A DNA stretch of 64,000 bases from JASBTN01 sp965228805 (GTDB lineage: Bacteria > Pseudomonadota > Alphaproteobacteria > Rhodobacterales > Rhodobacteraceae), in contig NZ_CBDDIE010000003.1 of the NCBI RefSeq assembly GCF_965228805.1, positions 434,001 to 498,000 on the forward strand, read 5' to 3'. Shown here in pieces: positions 55,935-63,981 of this stretch. Under the pieces are notes generated by a model that saw only the letters and a program-made list of their open reading frames with translations, was not told where the DNA came from and did no database searches. Position 1 is the stretch's first letter. Every line of letters starts with the position of its first letter. The position numbers were made by a program, and so were the translations under genes.

Positions 55935-56657
55935 TCAACCAAAGCAGATGGCCGCCCCGGTTTTCATGGAATGCGCGCAAGCTTCGCGCAGGATCAAAAG
56001 ACTGTAGGTCGCTATCGGTTGGGCTTGCCAGAGCCCCCCATCCGGGCGACCGCCCTGTTCCAACAGCTCAGCCATTGCGTCATCCGTGCTCAGCAAATCA
56101 TCCGGCACATCCAACAGCTTGGCCAGCTGCGTAAGTTCGGCCTGCAGGGCAGGCACGGACCCAAGTGGCCAAAGGTACCCAAAGGCATCGTCCATTTGTG
56201 CTGGCACCAAGGGCAGTTCGAAGCTTATCGGCACATAGATGCCCTGCGCATCGGAATGCGCGACGAGATGGGCAAAGGGCGGCGTTGGCTGCTCTTGTGT
56301 TGCGCCCCGCCTCAACAGCCGTTGCAGAAGGGATGGTCTGGCCGGGTAGATGTGCGCAAGGATTTCTGCGAACAAGGCTTGATCCAGCCCTTCACCTGGC
56401 CCGTCCAGCACCCGGTCACGAGGCACGTCCTTACCCTGCCAGACCAATCCCGCAACCGCTCTCAACCCATGCAGCCCCGAGTAGCCATAACCGTCCGCGC
56501 TCCAGGTGTCGCAGGACGACGGCTCTTGGTGCTCCGGGAGGCCGTTTTCGCTCAGAACGGCATTCGTGACCGCAAGTTCTTTGCGCAGCTGGCCGATTGC
56601 CGCCGGATCATTCCGGGCCAGGTCGGCCAAGACCCCGACAGTTATTCCCAATCCCAA
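55935..56657 (-). CDS. Uncharacterised protein, 240 aa
   Basis: Not a family I recognise. It is soluble by composition, with no signal peptide. The N-terminal half is helical (GVLADLARNDPAAIGQLRKELAVTNAVL), the middle carries DTWSADGYGYSGLHGLRAVAGLVWQGKDVP and a loop rich in Arg/Gln (LLQRLLRRGATQEQPTPPFAHLVAHSDAQGIYVP), and FELPLVPAQMDDAFGYLWPLGSVPALQAELTQLAKLLDVPDDL follows. It is 58 bases upstream of dat on the same strand. Its base composition is a little lower in GC than flanking genes. No hint of function. Confidence 0.7.
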   Translation of the reverse strand: MGLGITVGVLADLARNDPAAIGQLRKELAVTNAVLSENGLPEHQEPSSCDTWSADGYGYSGLHGLRAVAGLVWQGKDVPRDRVLDGPGEGLDQALFAEILAHIYPARPSLLQRLLRRGATQEQPTPPFAHLVAHSDAQGIYVPISFELPLVPAQMDDAFGYLWPLGSVPALQAELTQLAKLLDVPDDLLSTDDAMAELLEQGGRPDGGLWQAQPIATYSLLILREACAHSMKTGAAICFG

Positions 56658-56740
56658 CTCATCGCCCCCCTTGCGCGGCTAACAATGCCCGGTAACATGA
56701 CCAACTCGAATACTCCAAACGATTGCCGATAGGAACCGAC

Positions 56741-57187
56741 ATGACCTCGACCAACTCTGCCCTGATCATGCTGGCCGCGGGCATCGGCATTCCGGTTCTG
56801 GCCGCCTTGAACGCGGCCCTGGGGCAGCGGTTGGGCTCGCCGGTGGCCGCCGGGGTGATCCTGTTTCTGGTCGCGCTGGCGACGACCTCGGTCGTGTTCC
56901 TTGTCTCCGGCGCCTCGCTGAAAGGCGCTTTGTCGGCGCCCCCGCACCTGTTCTTGGCGGGCACGCTGGTGGCGTTTTACGTGCTGACGATCACCTGGGT
57001 CGCACCCACATTCGGCGTCGGCAACGCGGTGTTCTTCGTCCTCATCGGCCAGCTGATATCTGCCGCGATCATCGACCATTTCGGCCTATTCGGCGCGGCC
57101 CATCATCCGCTGACCTGGGCGCGCGCGGGCGGCATCGGGGTTATGGCGGCGGGCGTATTCCTGACCCAGATTGCCGGGAGAGCATGA
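56741..57187 (+). CDS. DMT family transporter (YdcZ/DUF606 type)
   Basis: A 148-residue protein with five hydrophobic helices (about 8-28, 38-58, 70-92, 98-118 and 128-146), matching the short single-repeat DUF606/YdcZ branch of the drug/metabolite transporter superfamily. GIPVLAALNAALGQRLGSPVAAGVILFLVAL and VAPTFGVGNAVFFVLIGQLISAAIIDHFGLFG are the typical repeat blocks. Such proteins usually work as homo- or heterodimers. The substrate is unknown. The ATG follows ATAGGAACCGAC. It is divergent from the 240-aa gene. Confidence 0.87.
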   Translation: MTSTNSALIMLAAGIGIPVLAALNAALGQRLGSPVAAGVILFLVALATTSVVFLVSGASLKGALSAPPHLFLAGTLVAFYVLTITWVAPTFGVGNAVFFVLIGQLISAAIIDHFGLFGAAHHPLTWARAGGIGVMAAGVFLTQIAGRA

Positions 57188-57194
57188 TTCAACG

Positions 57195-57240
57195 CGCAAT
57201 TTGATCCGAAAACCGGTTTCCACTTTTCGGATTGCACTCA
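57195..57240. repeat. Alphaproteobacterial CCGAAAACCGG repeat, copy 2
   Basis: GATCCGAAAACCGGTTTCCACTTTTCGGATTGC, a near-palindrome closed by ATCCGAAAA/TTTTCGGAT. It lies between the DMT gene stop and the converging dgcA stop and could act as a shared 3' stem. The related copy is at 48924-48975. Confidence 0.75.
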
Positions 57241-58206
57241 TTAACCCCAGAGCGCCGCGGTCGGCGGATGCACCCCGGCCTCGTCGAAGACCAGCGGTCG
57301 GTCGCGATCTTCAGCGAGCAGCAGCGGCCCGTCCAGATCGGTCACCACCACCCCTTGTGCGACCAGCGTGGCAGGCGCCATTGCCAGCGACGAGCCGACC
57401 ATGCAACCGACCATGACGTCATAGCCCTCGGCCAATGCCGCCGCCTTCAAGGCCAGCGCCTCGGTCAACCCGCCGGTCTTGTCGAGCTTGATGTTCACCA
57501 CGTCATACTTGCCGCGCAGCCCGGGCAGGCTGGCGCGATCATGGGCGCTTTCGTCGGCGCAGACGGGCACCGGGCGGTCCATGCCGATCAGGGCCTCATC
57601 CTCGCCCGCGGGCAGCGGCTGTTCGACCAGGCTGACCCCAAGGCGCACCAGATGCGGGGCGAGGTCGGCATAGACCTCGGCCGACCAGCCTTCGTTCGCG
57701 TCGATGATAATGCGCGATTTCGGCGCCCCTGCGCGCACCGCTTCCAGGCGCGGCATGTCATCAGGCGTGCCGAGCTTGATCTTGAGCAGCGGCCGATGGG
57801 CGTTCTTCGCCGCCTGCGCCTGCATCTCGGCCGGTTCCGCCAGGGACAGCGTATAGGCGGTGATCTCCGGCCCCGGTGCTTCGAGCCCCGCGAGCTCCCA
57901 CACCCGCTTGCCCGCGCGCTTGGCCTCCAGATCCCAGAGCGCACAGTCCACCGCGTTCCGTGCGGCCCCGGCGGGCAGCAGGTCATAGAGCGCCTGCCGG
58001 GTCACGTCACCGGGCAGCGAGAGGATTTCCTCGGTCACCGAATCCAGCGTTTCATCATAGCGCGCGTAGGGCACGCATTCGCCCCAGCCCTCATGCGTTC
58101 CGTCGGAAATCCGCACGGTCAGAACCTTCGCCTCGGTCCGCGACCCGCGCGAGATGGTAAAGACCTGCGCCAGCTTGAACGTGTCGGGGGTTACAGTGAT
58201 CCGCAT
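57241..58206 (-). CDS. dgcA: Enolase-superfamily racemase/epimerase, DgcA-like
   Basis: A 321-residue enolase-superfamily enzyme of the dipeptide-epimerase/N-acyl-amino-acid racemase type. Catalytic elements: Lys in RPLLKIKLGTP (K-x-K), metal ligands in IIIDANEGWS, LVEQPLPAGEDEAL and VPVCADESAH, and the opposite Lys in YDVVNIKLDKTGGLTEAL. Next to a DUF1611 gene this matches DgcA, reported to racemise N-acetyl-D-glutamate in D-glutamate catabolism; L-Ala-D/L-Glu epimerase is the alternative. The start is the ATG after GGAGGGGGGAG, immediately behind a CCCCAGGATATTT box. Confidence 0.82.
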   Translation of the reverse strand: MRITVTPDTFKLAQVFTISRGSRTEAKVLTVRISDGTHEGWGECVPYARYDETLDSVTEEILSLPGDVTRQALYDLLPAGAARNAVDCALWDLEAKRAGKRVWELAGLEAPGPEITAYTLSLAEPAEMQAQAAKNAHRPLLKIKLGTPDDMPRLEAVRAGAPKSRIIIDANEGWSAEVYADLAPHLVRLGVSLVEQPLPAGEDEALIGMDRPVPVCADESAHDRASLPGLRGKYDVVNIKLDKTGGLTEALALKAAALAEGYDVMVGCMVGSSLAMAPATLVAQGVVVTDLDGPLLLAEDRDRPLVFDEAGVHPPTAALWG

Positions 58207-58215
58207 CTCCCCCCT

Positions 58216-58245
58216 CCTTTCATCTTTCCACAAATATCCTGGGGG
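58216..58245 (-). repeat. CCCCAGGATATTT box, copy B
   Basis: On the minus strand CCCCCAGGATATTTGTGGAA + AGATGAAAGG, preceded by the perfect palindrome CTGGGGGGCTAGCCCCCCAG (58238-58257 region), lying directly before the dgcA ribosome binding site. 28 of 30 bases match the copy at 30598. Confidence 0.75.
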
Positions 58246-58284
58246 GTCTGGGGGGCTAGCCCCCCAGCCACCGGTCTTTTCAAA

Positions 58285-59286
58285 TCACAGGGCGGCCAGC
58301 GCGTCCACCAGCTTGCCCGCGCCATAGCGGAACGGGTCGGTGGCGGGCAGGCCCATGTCAGCCTCGACCTGGGCCAGGTAGGCCTTGGCGTCCGCGTCCG
58401 ACATGTGCTGCGTGTTGACCGAGATGCCCACAACCTGACAGGCCGGGTTCGCAACCTTCGCCAGCGCCAGCGCGGTGTCGCGCAGCTCTTCCAGCGAGGG
58501 CTGCTGATATTCCGGCAGGCCCCGCATGTGCTCGCGGGTGGGTTCATGGGCCAGGATCAGCGCGTCGGGCTGGCCGCCGTGGATCAGCGCCATGGTCACA
58601 CCGGAATAGGACACGTGGAACAGCGAGCCCTGTCCTTCGATGTGATCCCAGTGGTCATCATCGTTGTCCGGGGTCAGGTATTCGACCGAACCGGCCATGA
58701 AGTCGGCAATCACCGCGTCCAGCGGCACGCCATCGCCGGTAATCAGGATGCCGGTCTGGCCGGTGGCGCGGAAGGTCGATTTCATGCCGCGCTTGCGCAT
58801 CTCGGCGTCCATGCACAGAGCCGTGTACATCTTGCCGACCGAACAGTCGGTGCCCACGGCCAGGCAGCGCTTGCCGGTACGCTTCTTGCCATTGGCAATC
58901 GGATATTCGACCTCAGGGATGCGCACGTCATGCAGCGCGGTGCCGGTGGCTTCGGCCACGGCGACCAGGTCGGGTTCATCGCGCAAGAGGTTGTGCAGGC
59001 CCGAGGCGAGGTCAAAGCCTTCCTCCAGCGCCATGACCAGCACCTTTTTCCATTCCTTCGAGATCACGCCGCCGCGGTTCGCCACGCCAATGACCAGCGT
59101 CTTGGCACCCGCCGCCTTGGCCTCGGCCAGTGTCATGTCGGTCAGGCCCAGATCGGCCTTGCAGCCCTCCATGCGGAACTGGCCGACGGCATTGTCCGGG
59201 CGCCAATCCTTGATGCCCTGGGCCACTTTCGCGGCAAGTTGGTCGGGCGCATCGCCCAGGAACAGCAGGTAGGGGGTCTTGATCAT
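58285..59286 (-). CDS. dgcN: DUF1611 family N-acyltransferase, DgcN-like
   Basis: A 333-residue DUF1611 protein. The N-terminal Rossmann-like domain has PYLLFLGDAPDQLAAKVAQGIKDWRPDNAVGQ and ADLGLTDMTLAEAKAAGAKTLVIGVANRGG. The C-terminal P-loop domain has CLAVGTDCSVGKMYTALCMDAEMRKRG (Walker-like G-T-D-x-S-x-G-K) and FRATGQTGILITGDGVPLDAVIADFMAGSVEYLTP. In marine bacteria DgcN acylates D-glutamate before DgcA racemises it. It lies 78 bases upstream of dgcA on the same strand. Function is assigned by family and pairing, not shown by sequence alone. Confidence 0.84.
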   Translation of the reverse strand: MIKTPYLLFLGDAPDQLAAKVAQGIKDWRPDNAVGQFRMEGCKADLGLTDMTLAEAKAAGAKTLVIGVANRGGVISKEWKKVLVMALEEGFDLASGLHNLLRDEPDLVAVAEATGTALHDVRIPEVEYPIANGKKRTGKRCLAVGTDCSVGKMYTALCMDAEMRKRGMKSTFRATGQTGILITGDGVPLDAVIADFMAGSVEYLTPDNDDDHWDHIEGQGSLFHVSYSGVTMALIHGGQPDALILAHEPTREHMRGLPEYQQPSLEELRDTALALAKVANPACQVVGISVNTQHMSDADAKAYLAQVEADMGLPATDPFRYGAGKLVDALAAL

Positions 59287-59450
59287 GGCGGCCTCCAGGT
59301 GTGTCGTCTTGTAGTGTGGGTGAGTAGGTCCGTAAGCCCTGTTGACCCATTGATAGGGCGCCGCCGATCCACGATCCGACGAAATGCTGCGTCAATCTGT
59401 CAGGTGATTGGGAGTTTCTTCGTCAAATCGCCAGCCACGCGCAAGATTCT

Positions 59451-60692
59451 TCACTCCTCGCGCGATTCTTCGTCAGATACCCACGCCTCGGCCTGAAAAA
59501 CGCCAGGTTGTGGCGCGACACCCCCGCCCCAGGCCTGCAGCGTGCCGGTGTCCTCGGGGGCCTCTTCGCGCACGCGGCGGGCCACGGCGACAAGGGCAAC
59601 GGCAAGCGAACAGACCAGGAGCAGCGCGGGCAGCCCGCGCCCGTCCCAGAGCGACAGGAGGTTCGGGCCGATCAGCGTGCCGATCACCTGGCCCACATTC
59701 AACAGAAACAGCATGGCGCCCGCCGCGGCCACCACCTGCCCCGGTTTCAGCTGGTCATTCGCATGCGCCGCGCAAAGCGAATAGATCGGCAGGCTGGTCG
59801 CCGCGATCAGCGCAAAGCCCAGCGTGACCCGCGCGGGCGAGGTATCGACCAGCATCCACAGACTCGCGAGCGCGGACAGCACGCTCAGCCCCAGGATCAC
59901 CAACCGCCGGTCGGTGCGGTCCGACAGCCAGCCGACCGGGTATTGCACCGCCGCCCCGGACAGCATCGCCACCACCAGCAGCCCCGAGGCCTGCGCGGCA
60001 CTCATCCCTAGCGACAAGCCGTAAAGCGGCAGGGTGATGAACCAGGCCACCACGCCGATGGCATTGATGAAGATACCGATCACCGCCATGGGCGAGACGC
60101 GATAGAGCCTGCGCACCGGCATACGGTCGGGCACTTCGTAGTCGGGCGCCTTGTTGTTCGACAGAAGCAACGGCACGATCGACAGCGAGATCAGGATCGA
60201 TACCACACCGAACAGCACATTGCCCGACGGATCCGGCAGCGCCACCATGGCCGTGCCCAAGGCCGGGCCCGCCTGCCAGATGATATAGTAGATCGACAGC
60301 ACCTGCGCGCGGATCCGGTTGGTGGATTTCGCGTTCAACCAGCTTTCGGTGATCACATACATACCCGGGTAACAGACCCCGGACAGAAAGCGCATACCGC
60401 CCCAGACCCAGGCATCCGTGGTCAGCAGATGCAGGATCGCCGCGATGGACACCAGCGAGGCCAGGGCGGAGAAGGCGCGGATGTGTCCGACCTGATCGAC
60501 CAGCCGCGGCGCCAGCGCCGTGCCCAGAAGCGCCCCGGCGGGATAACAGGCCTGCATGAGCGAGATCGTCAGGTCCGAAAACCCCAACCCGGCCCCCCGC
60601 ACGGTCAGGAGCGTGACCAGCAAACCGTTGGCCACCATCAGGAAGGTCATGCCCAGGAACAGGGCCCAGTTGTCCAGAAATGCGCGTCTCAT
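59451..60692 (-). CDS. MFS transporter
   Basis: A 413-residue major facilitator protein with twelve predicted helices. The N-terminus is WALFLGMTFLMVANGLLVTLLTVRGAGLGFSDLTISLMQACYPAG, the A-motif variant is APRLVDQVGHIRAFSALASL, and GVCYPGMYVITESWLNAKSTNRIRAQVLSIYYIIWQAGPALGTAMV is characteristic of the YcaD-like branch. The second half contains PVGWLSDRTDRRLVILGL (A-motif repeat). An extended acidic C-terminal tail ends SDEESREE. It stands alone, 189 bases upstream of and divergent from mcl1, and 164 bases beyond dgcN. The substrate is unknown. Confidence 0.88.
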   Translation of the reverse strand: MRRAFLDNWALFLGMTFLMVANGLLVTLLTVRGAGLGFSDLTISLMQACYPAGALLGTALAPRLVDQVGHIRAFSALASLVSIAAILHLLTTDAWVWGGMRFLSGVCYPGMYVITESWLNAKSTNRIRAQVLSIYYIIWQAGPALGTAMVALPDPSGNVLFGVVSILISLSIVPLLLSNNKAPDYEVPDRMPVRRLYRVSPMAVIGIFINAIGVVAWFITLPLYGLSLGMSAAQASGLLVVAMLSGAAVQYPVGWLSDRTDRRLVILGLSVLSALASLWMLVDTSPARVTLGFALIAATSLPIYSLCAAHANDQLKPGQVVAAAGAMLFLLNVGQVIGTLIGPNLLSLWDGRGLPALLLVCSLAVALVAVARRVREEAPEDTGTLQAWGGGVAPQPGVFQAEAWVSDEESREE

Positions 60693-60881
60693 CCTTCCCG
60701 GCTACGGCGGGGCGCGCGCGGCTGCGCCTCTGTTTCCGACGCGATGTCGTTTCCGGACCCCGGCGGAAATCTTCTGCGACGCGGCGTTTCTCTTTGCGGG
60801 TGCAGAATTTCCTTGCGGGCGGGCGCGCAATTTAATATCGCAGGACGCAACGTAAACGGAATTTTCTTGCAAGGAGAGCCC

Positions 60882-61841
60882 ATGTCCTTCCGCATCCAAC
60901 CCGCCGCCCCGGCCCGCCCGAACCGCTGCCAGCTGTTTGGCCCGGCCTCGAACACGAAACTCTTTGCCAAGATGGCCGCATCGGCTGCGGACGTGATCAA
61001 CATCGACCTGGAAGACTCGGTCGCGCCGTCGGACAAGGACATGGCGCGCGCCAATGCGATCGAGGCGATCAACACCGTGGATTGGGGCAAGAAGACCCTG
61101 TCGGTGCGCATCAACGGGCTGGACACCCCCTATTGGTATCGCGACGTGGTCGACTTGATGGAACAGGCAGGCGACCGGCTGGACCAGATCATGATCCCGA
61201 AAGTGGGCTGCGCCGAGGATATCTATGCGGTCGACGCCCTGGTCACCGCGATCGAACGCGCCAAGGGCCGCGTGAAGCCGATCACTTTCGAGGTGATCAT
61301 CGAGTCGGCCGCGGGCATCGCCCATGTCGAGGAAATCGCCGCCGCCTCCCCGCGCATGGCCGCCATGTCGCTGGGTGCCGCCGATTTTGCGGCCTCAATG
61401 GGCATGCAGACCACCGGCATCGGCGGCACGCAGGAAAACTACTACATGCTGCGCGAGGGCGAAAAGCACTGGTCCGACCCCTGGCACTGGGCCCAGGCCG
61501 CCATCGTCGCCGCCTGCCGCACCCATGGCGTGCTGCCGGTCGACGGGCCGTTCGGCGATTTCTCGGATGACGAGGGCTATATCGCTCAGGCGAAACGCTC
61601 GGCCACCCTGGGCATGGTCGGCAAATGGGCGATCCACCCGAAGCAGATCGCGCTGGCGAACGAGGTCTTCACCCCCTCGGACGAAGCCGTGGCCGAGGCG
61701 CGCGAGATCCTCGCCGCGATGGAACAGGCCAAGGCCAACGGCGAAGGCGCCACCGTCTACAAGGGCCGCCTGGTCGACATCGCAAGCATCAAACAGGCCG
61801 AGGTCATCGTCGCCCAGGCCGAGCTGATCGCGAACAGCTGA
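60882..61841 (+). CDS. mcl1: L-malyl-CoA/beta-methylmalyl-CoA lyase
   Basis: A 319-residue CitE-like lyase. It cleaves L-malyl-CoA to acetyl-CoA and glyoxylate and beta-methylmalyl-CoA to propionyl-CoA and glyoxylate, as in the ethylmalonyl-CoA pathway of Rhodobacterales. It begins MSFRIQPAAPARPNRCQLFGPASNTKLFAKMAASAADVINIDLEDSVAP. The Mg ligands are in ITFEVIIESAAGIAHVEEI and MSLGAADFAASMG, and KWAIHPKQIALANEVFTPS closes the active site. Length matches Rhodobacter Mcl1 (318). The start follows AAGGAGAGCC. A terminator follows 34 bases after the stop. Confidence 0.93.
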   Translation: MSFRIQPAAPARPNRCQLFGPASNTKLFAKMAASAADVINIDLEDSVAPSDKDMARANAIEAINTVDWGKKTLSVRINGLDTPYWYRDVVDLMEQAGDRLDQIMIPKVGCAEDIYAVDALVTAIERAKGRVKPITFEVIIESAAGIAHVEEIAAASPRMAAMSLGAADFAASMGMQTTGIGGTQENYYMLREGEKHWSDPWHWAQAAIVAACRTHGVLPVDGPFGDFSDDEGYIAQAKRSATLGMVGKWAIHPKQIALANEVFTPSDEAVAEAREILAAMEQAKANGEGATVYKGRLVDIASIKQAEVIVAQAELIANS

Positions 61842-61874
61842 CCGGGGGCCTTCCCTCGCCCCACGCACCGAACG

Positions 61875-61901
61875 GCACCGCCCTCTCGGGGCGGTGCTTT
61901 T
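61875..61901 (+). terminator. Terminator after mcl1
   Basis: GCACCGCCC pairs with GGGCGGTGC, loop TCTCG, followed by TTTT. It also separates mcl1 from the converging DMT gene. Confidence 0.85.
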
Positions 61902-61925
61902 CAAGCGTCGCGCAAGCGACACCGC

Positions 61926-62795
61926 TCAGCTGCGCTTGATCAGGACCAATCCGGAAAGAACGATCACCACGCTGCCCGCGAGGGTCCAGAGGTCGGGACG
62001 TTCGCCGAACACGGCCACCGCCAGCACCATGGCGATGATCAGGCGCGAGTACCTGAACGGCGCGACCACGCTGATCTCCCCCGTGCGCATCGCCTTGGTC
62101 AGAGCGTTATAGGCAAAGACACCGATGGCGATGATCGCGGCCAGCACCGCCCAGCCGCCGATCGAAGGCATCACCGCGCCGCCCGACACCGCGAGGATCA
62201 CCGCGCCGGATATCGCCAGCATGGCAAAGCCCAGCACGCCCAATTGCAGGTTGGACATGCCCGGGGGCGCCGCGCGCGAGCCCAGGTCGCGGCCGGCAAA
62301 TCCCAACATGGCCACCACGGCCAGGATCGACAGCGCCTCGAACCCGTCCAGACCGGGGCGCAGGATCATCAGCACTCCGCCGAAGCCGATGAAGATCGCC
62401 GACCAGCGCCGCCAGCCGACCCGTTCGCCAAAGAACACCACAGCCCCCAGCGCCACAACCAGCGGCGTGGCCTGCAGGATTGCCGAAGCGGAGCTGAGCG
62501 GCGTCAGCGTGATGGCCAGCGCAAAGAAAAGCCGCCCAATGACTTCGGACAGGCTGCGCGCGGCCATGGCGCGGGACGCCATCGCCGGGTGCCAGAGCCC
62601 CTGCCCCGCCCGCGCGGTCAGCGCCGCAAAGACCGCCATGCCACCCAGGCCGAAGATCAGCACGACCTGCCCCACCGGCATGTCCCGGGCGGCCAGCTTG
62701 ATCAGCATGTCCTCGACCGCAAACCCGGTCATCGCGGCCACCATCCAGGCCGCGCCCTTCAGGTTGTCGGACAGGTTCTTTTGGGCAATGTCCAT
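61926..62795 (-). CDS. DMT (EamA-type) transporter
   Basis: A 289-residue membrane protein with ten hydrophobic helices in two EamA repeats. The first repeat ends PLSSASAILQATPLVVALGAVVFFGERVGWRRWSAIFIGFGGVLMIL, and the second ends APFRYSRLIIAMVLAVAVFGERPDLWTLAGSVVIVLSGLVLI, both carrying the conserved F-G-E-R segment. DMT/EamA members export amino acids, nucleotides or other metabolites, and the substrate here is not evident. The ATG follows GAGGAGCCACCG. It is convergent with mcl1. Confidence 0.9.
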   Translation of the reverse strand: MDIAQKNLSDNLKGAAWMVAAMTGFAVEDMLIKLAARDMPVGQVVLIFGLGGMAVFAALTARAGQGLWHPAMASRAMAARSLSEVIGRLFFALAITLTPLSSASAILQATPLVVALGAVVFFGERVGWRRWSAIFIGFGGVLMILRPGLDGFEALSILAVVAMLGFAGRDLGSRAAPPGMSNLQLGVLGFAMLAISGAVILAVSGGAVMPSIGGWAVLAAIIAIGVFAYNALTKAMRTGEISVVAPFRYSRLIIAMVLAVAVFGERPDLWTLAGSVVIVLSGLVLIKRS

Positions 62796-62992
62796 CGGTG
62801 GCTCCTCTGCCCTCCCTCATGGGGCCCGAGCAAGCCCCTGTCAAAACAGAAGAATTGATGGCGCGGATCAGCGCGGCTTGAATGTCGCAAGTCACTTGGC
62901 CGCATGGCCCCACCCGGTCCCGGCCCCAGAGTGGGCGCGGGCCGTGACGACGCCCACCTCAGGACGCAAATCACAACCATGAGGAACCTGTC

Positions 62993-63445
62993 ATGAAACC
63001 CTTTCTGTTCGCCCTGCCCATCGCCCTGCCCGTCGCCCTGTGCCTGAGCGGGGCCGCCCTGGCCGAGATGACCCCGTCAAACCCGGCCAAGACGGGCCAG
63101 AACTCGGGCCTGTCGCGCCCGGTCATCCAACTGACCGGCCTTCTGGCCAAGAACATGGACGTGCTGAACCTGTACGAGGCGCAGCGCGAAGATGTGAAGA
63201 ACTGGGTGGCTTCCATGCCCGCGCATCGCAAGGCGCTGGAGGCCGAAACCGTCGCCCTGCGTGCCGAGATGCGCCAGGCGATCATCGACGGCGCGCCGGT
63301 CGAGACCCGCGAGGCCCTGGCCGCGAAGATCGGCGCGAACGAGACCAGGATGGTCATGATGCGGTCGAACTGCACCGACCATTGGCGCGAGGTGCTGTCA
63401 GCGGAGCAGTTCGCGGCATTGATCGAGCTGGCAAGCGCCAAGTAA
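62993..63445 (+). CDS. Small exported helical protein (Spy/CpxP-like by layout)
   Basis: A 150-residue secreted protein: signal peptide MKPFLFALPIALPVALCLSGAALA, then an all-helical mature part with a heptad-like pattern (VIQLTGLLAKNMDVLNLYEAQREDVKNWV, HRKALEAETVALRAEMRQAIIDGAP, REALAAKIGANETRMVMMRSNCTDHWREVLSAEQFAALIEL). Helical hairpins of this length, with a C-terminal L-S-x-E-Q segment, are typical of CpxP/Spy-like periplasmic chaperones or heavy-metal sensors, but the LTxxQ motif is incomplete. A bidirectional terminator follows 25 bases downstream. Confidence 0.8.
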   Translation: MKPFLFALPIALPVALCLSGAALAEMTPSNPAKTGQNSGLSRPVIQLTGLLAKNMDVLNLYEAQREDVKNWVASMPAHRKALEAETVALRAEMRQAIIDGAPVETREALAAKIGANETRMVMMRSNCTDHWREVLSAEQFAALIELASAK

Positions 63446-63470
63446 CCGCGCCAGCGCCGACAAAGATATG

Positions 63471-63501
63471 ACCGCTGGCGGGGCGTCCCGCCAGCGGTTT
63501 T
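63471..63501. terminator. Bidirectional terminator
   Basis: ACCGCTGGCGGG pairs with CCCGCCAGCGGT (12-bp perfect stem), followed by TTTT on the plus side, between the small exported protein and the converging GyrI-like gene. Confidence 0.88.
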
Positions 63502-63513
63502 CACTTGCCACCC

Positions 63514-63981
63514 TCAGCGCGGGGCGAGGGGCAGGCAGATTTCGGTCAACAGCTCCTCGGGCGGGGTGGTGCGCGGGTCGTTGAGATAGATCTCGTAACA
63601 GGGACCATCGCCGGGCTCTTCGCCCGACTCCGGCAACCAGCTGCCATAGAGCTGGTCATAGCCCGATTTGATCTGCGCATAGGGGCCCTTGAAGGTCATG
63701 ACGGCGGCGCGGCTGGCCGGGATGGTGTCGGGATCGAAACCCTCGGGCAGGTCAGCGCCGCGCCACTCGGCCCCGGCGAGCGAACGCAGCTGATCTTCCG
63801 GCACTGCCGAGGGGTCGTCGCGATAGATCGCCAGCACCGGGCCGCATTGGGCAAAGAGCCCGCGCGAGGCGAGCCGCGCGCCCAGTTCCTCGAACGCCTT
63901 GCCGATGGTCATGTAGGGGCCGATGTGGGGGATGCCGATCACCTGGCGGGCGGGCATGTCACGGATGTCGATGGGATGCAT
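63514..63981 (-). CDS. GyrI-like small-molecule-binding domain protein
   Basis: A 155-residue stand-alone GyrI/AraC effector-binding domain. The two beta-alpha-beta-beta units can be seen: IDIRDMPARQVIGIPHIGPYMTIGKAFEELGARLASRG...AIYRDDPSAVPEDQLRSLAG and AAVMTFKGPYAQIKSGYDQLYGSWLPESG...CYEIYLNDPRTTPPEELLTEICLPL. The family (SbmC/GyrI, BmrR C-domain) binds hydrophobic drugs or inhibits gyrase. Without an attached DNA-binding domain it could be a sequestering protein. The ATG follows AAAGGACACCTC. It is complete within the window. Confidence 0.9.
   Translation of the reverse strand: MHPIDIRDMPARQVIGIPHIGPYMTIGKAFEELGARLASRGLFAQCGPVLAIYRDDPSAVPEDQLRSLAGAEWRGADLPEGFDPDTIPASRAAVMTFKGPYAQIKSGYDQLYGSWLPESGEEPGDGPCYEIYLNDPRTTPPEELLTEICLPLAPR

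Noticed and set aside
57232..59496. A 754-codon plus-strand frame opposite dgcA and dgcN
   Set aside because: It has no ribosome binding site, has shadow composition, and both minus-strand genes have full catalytic motifs.
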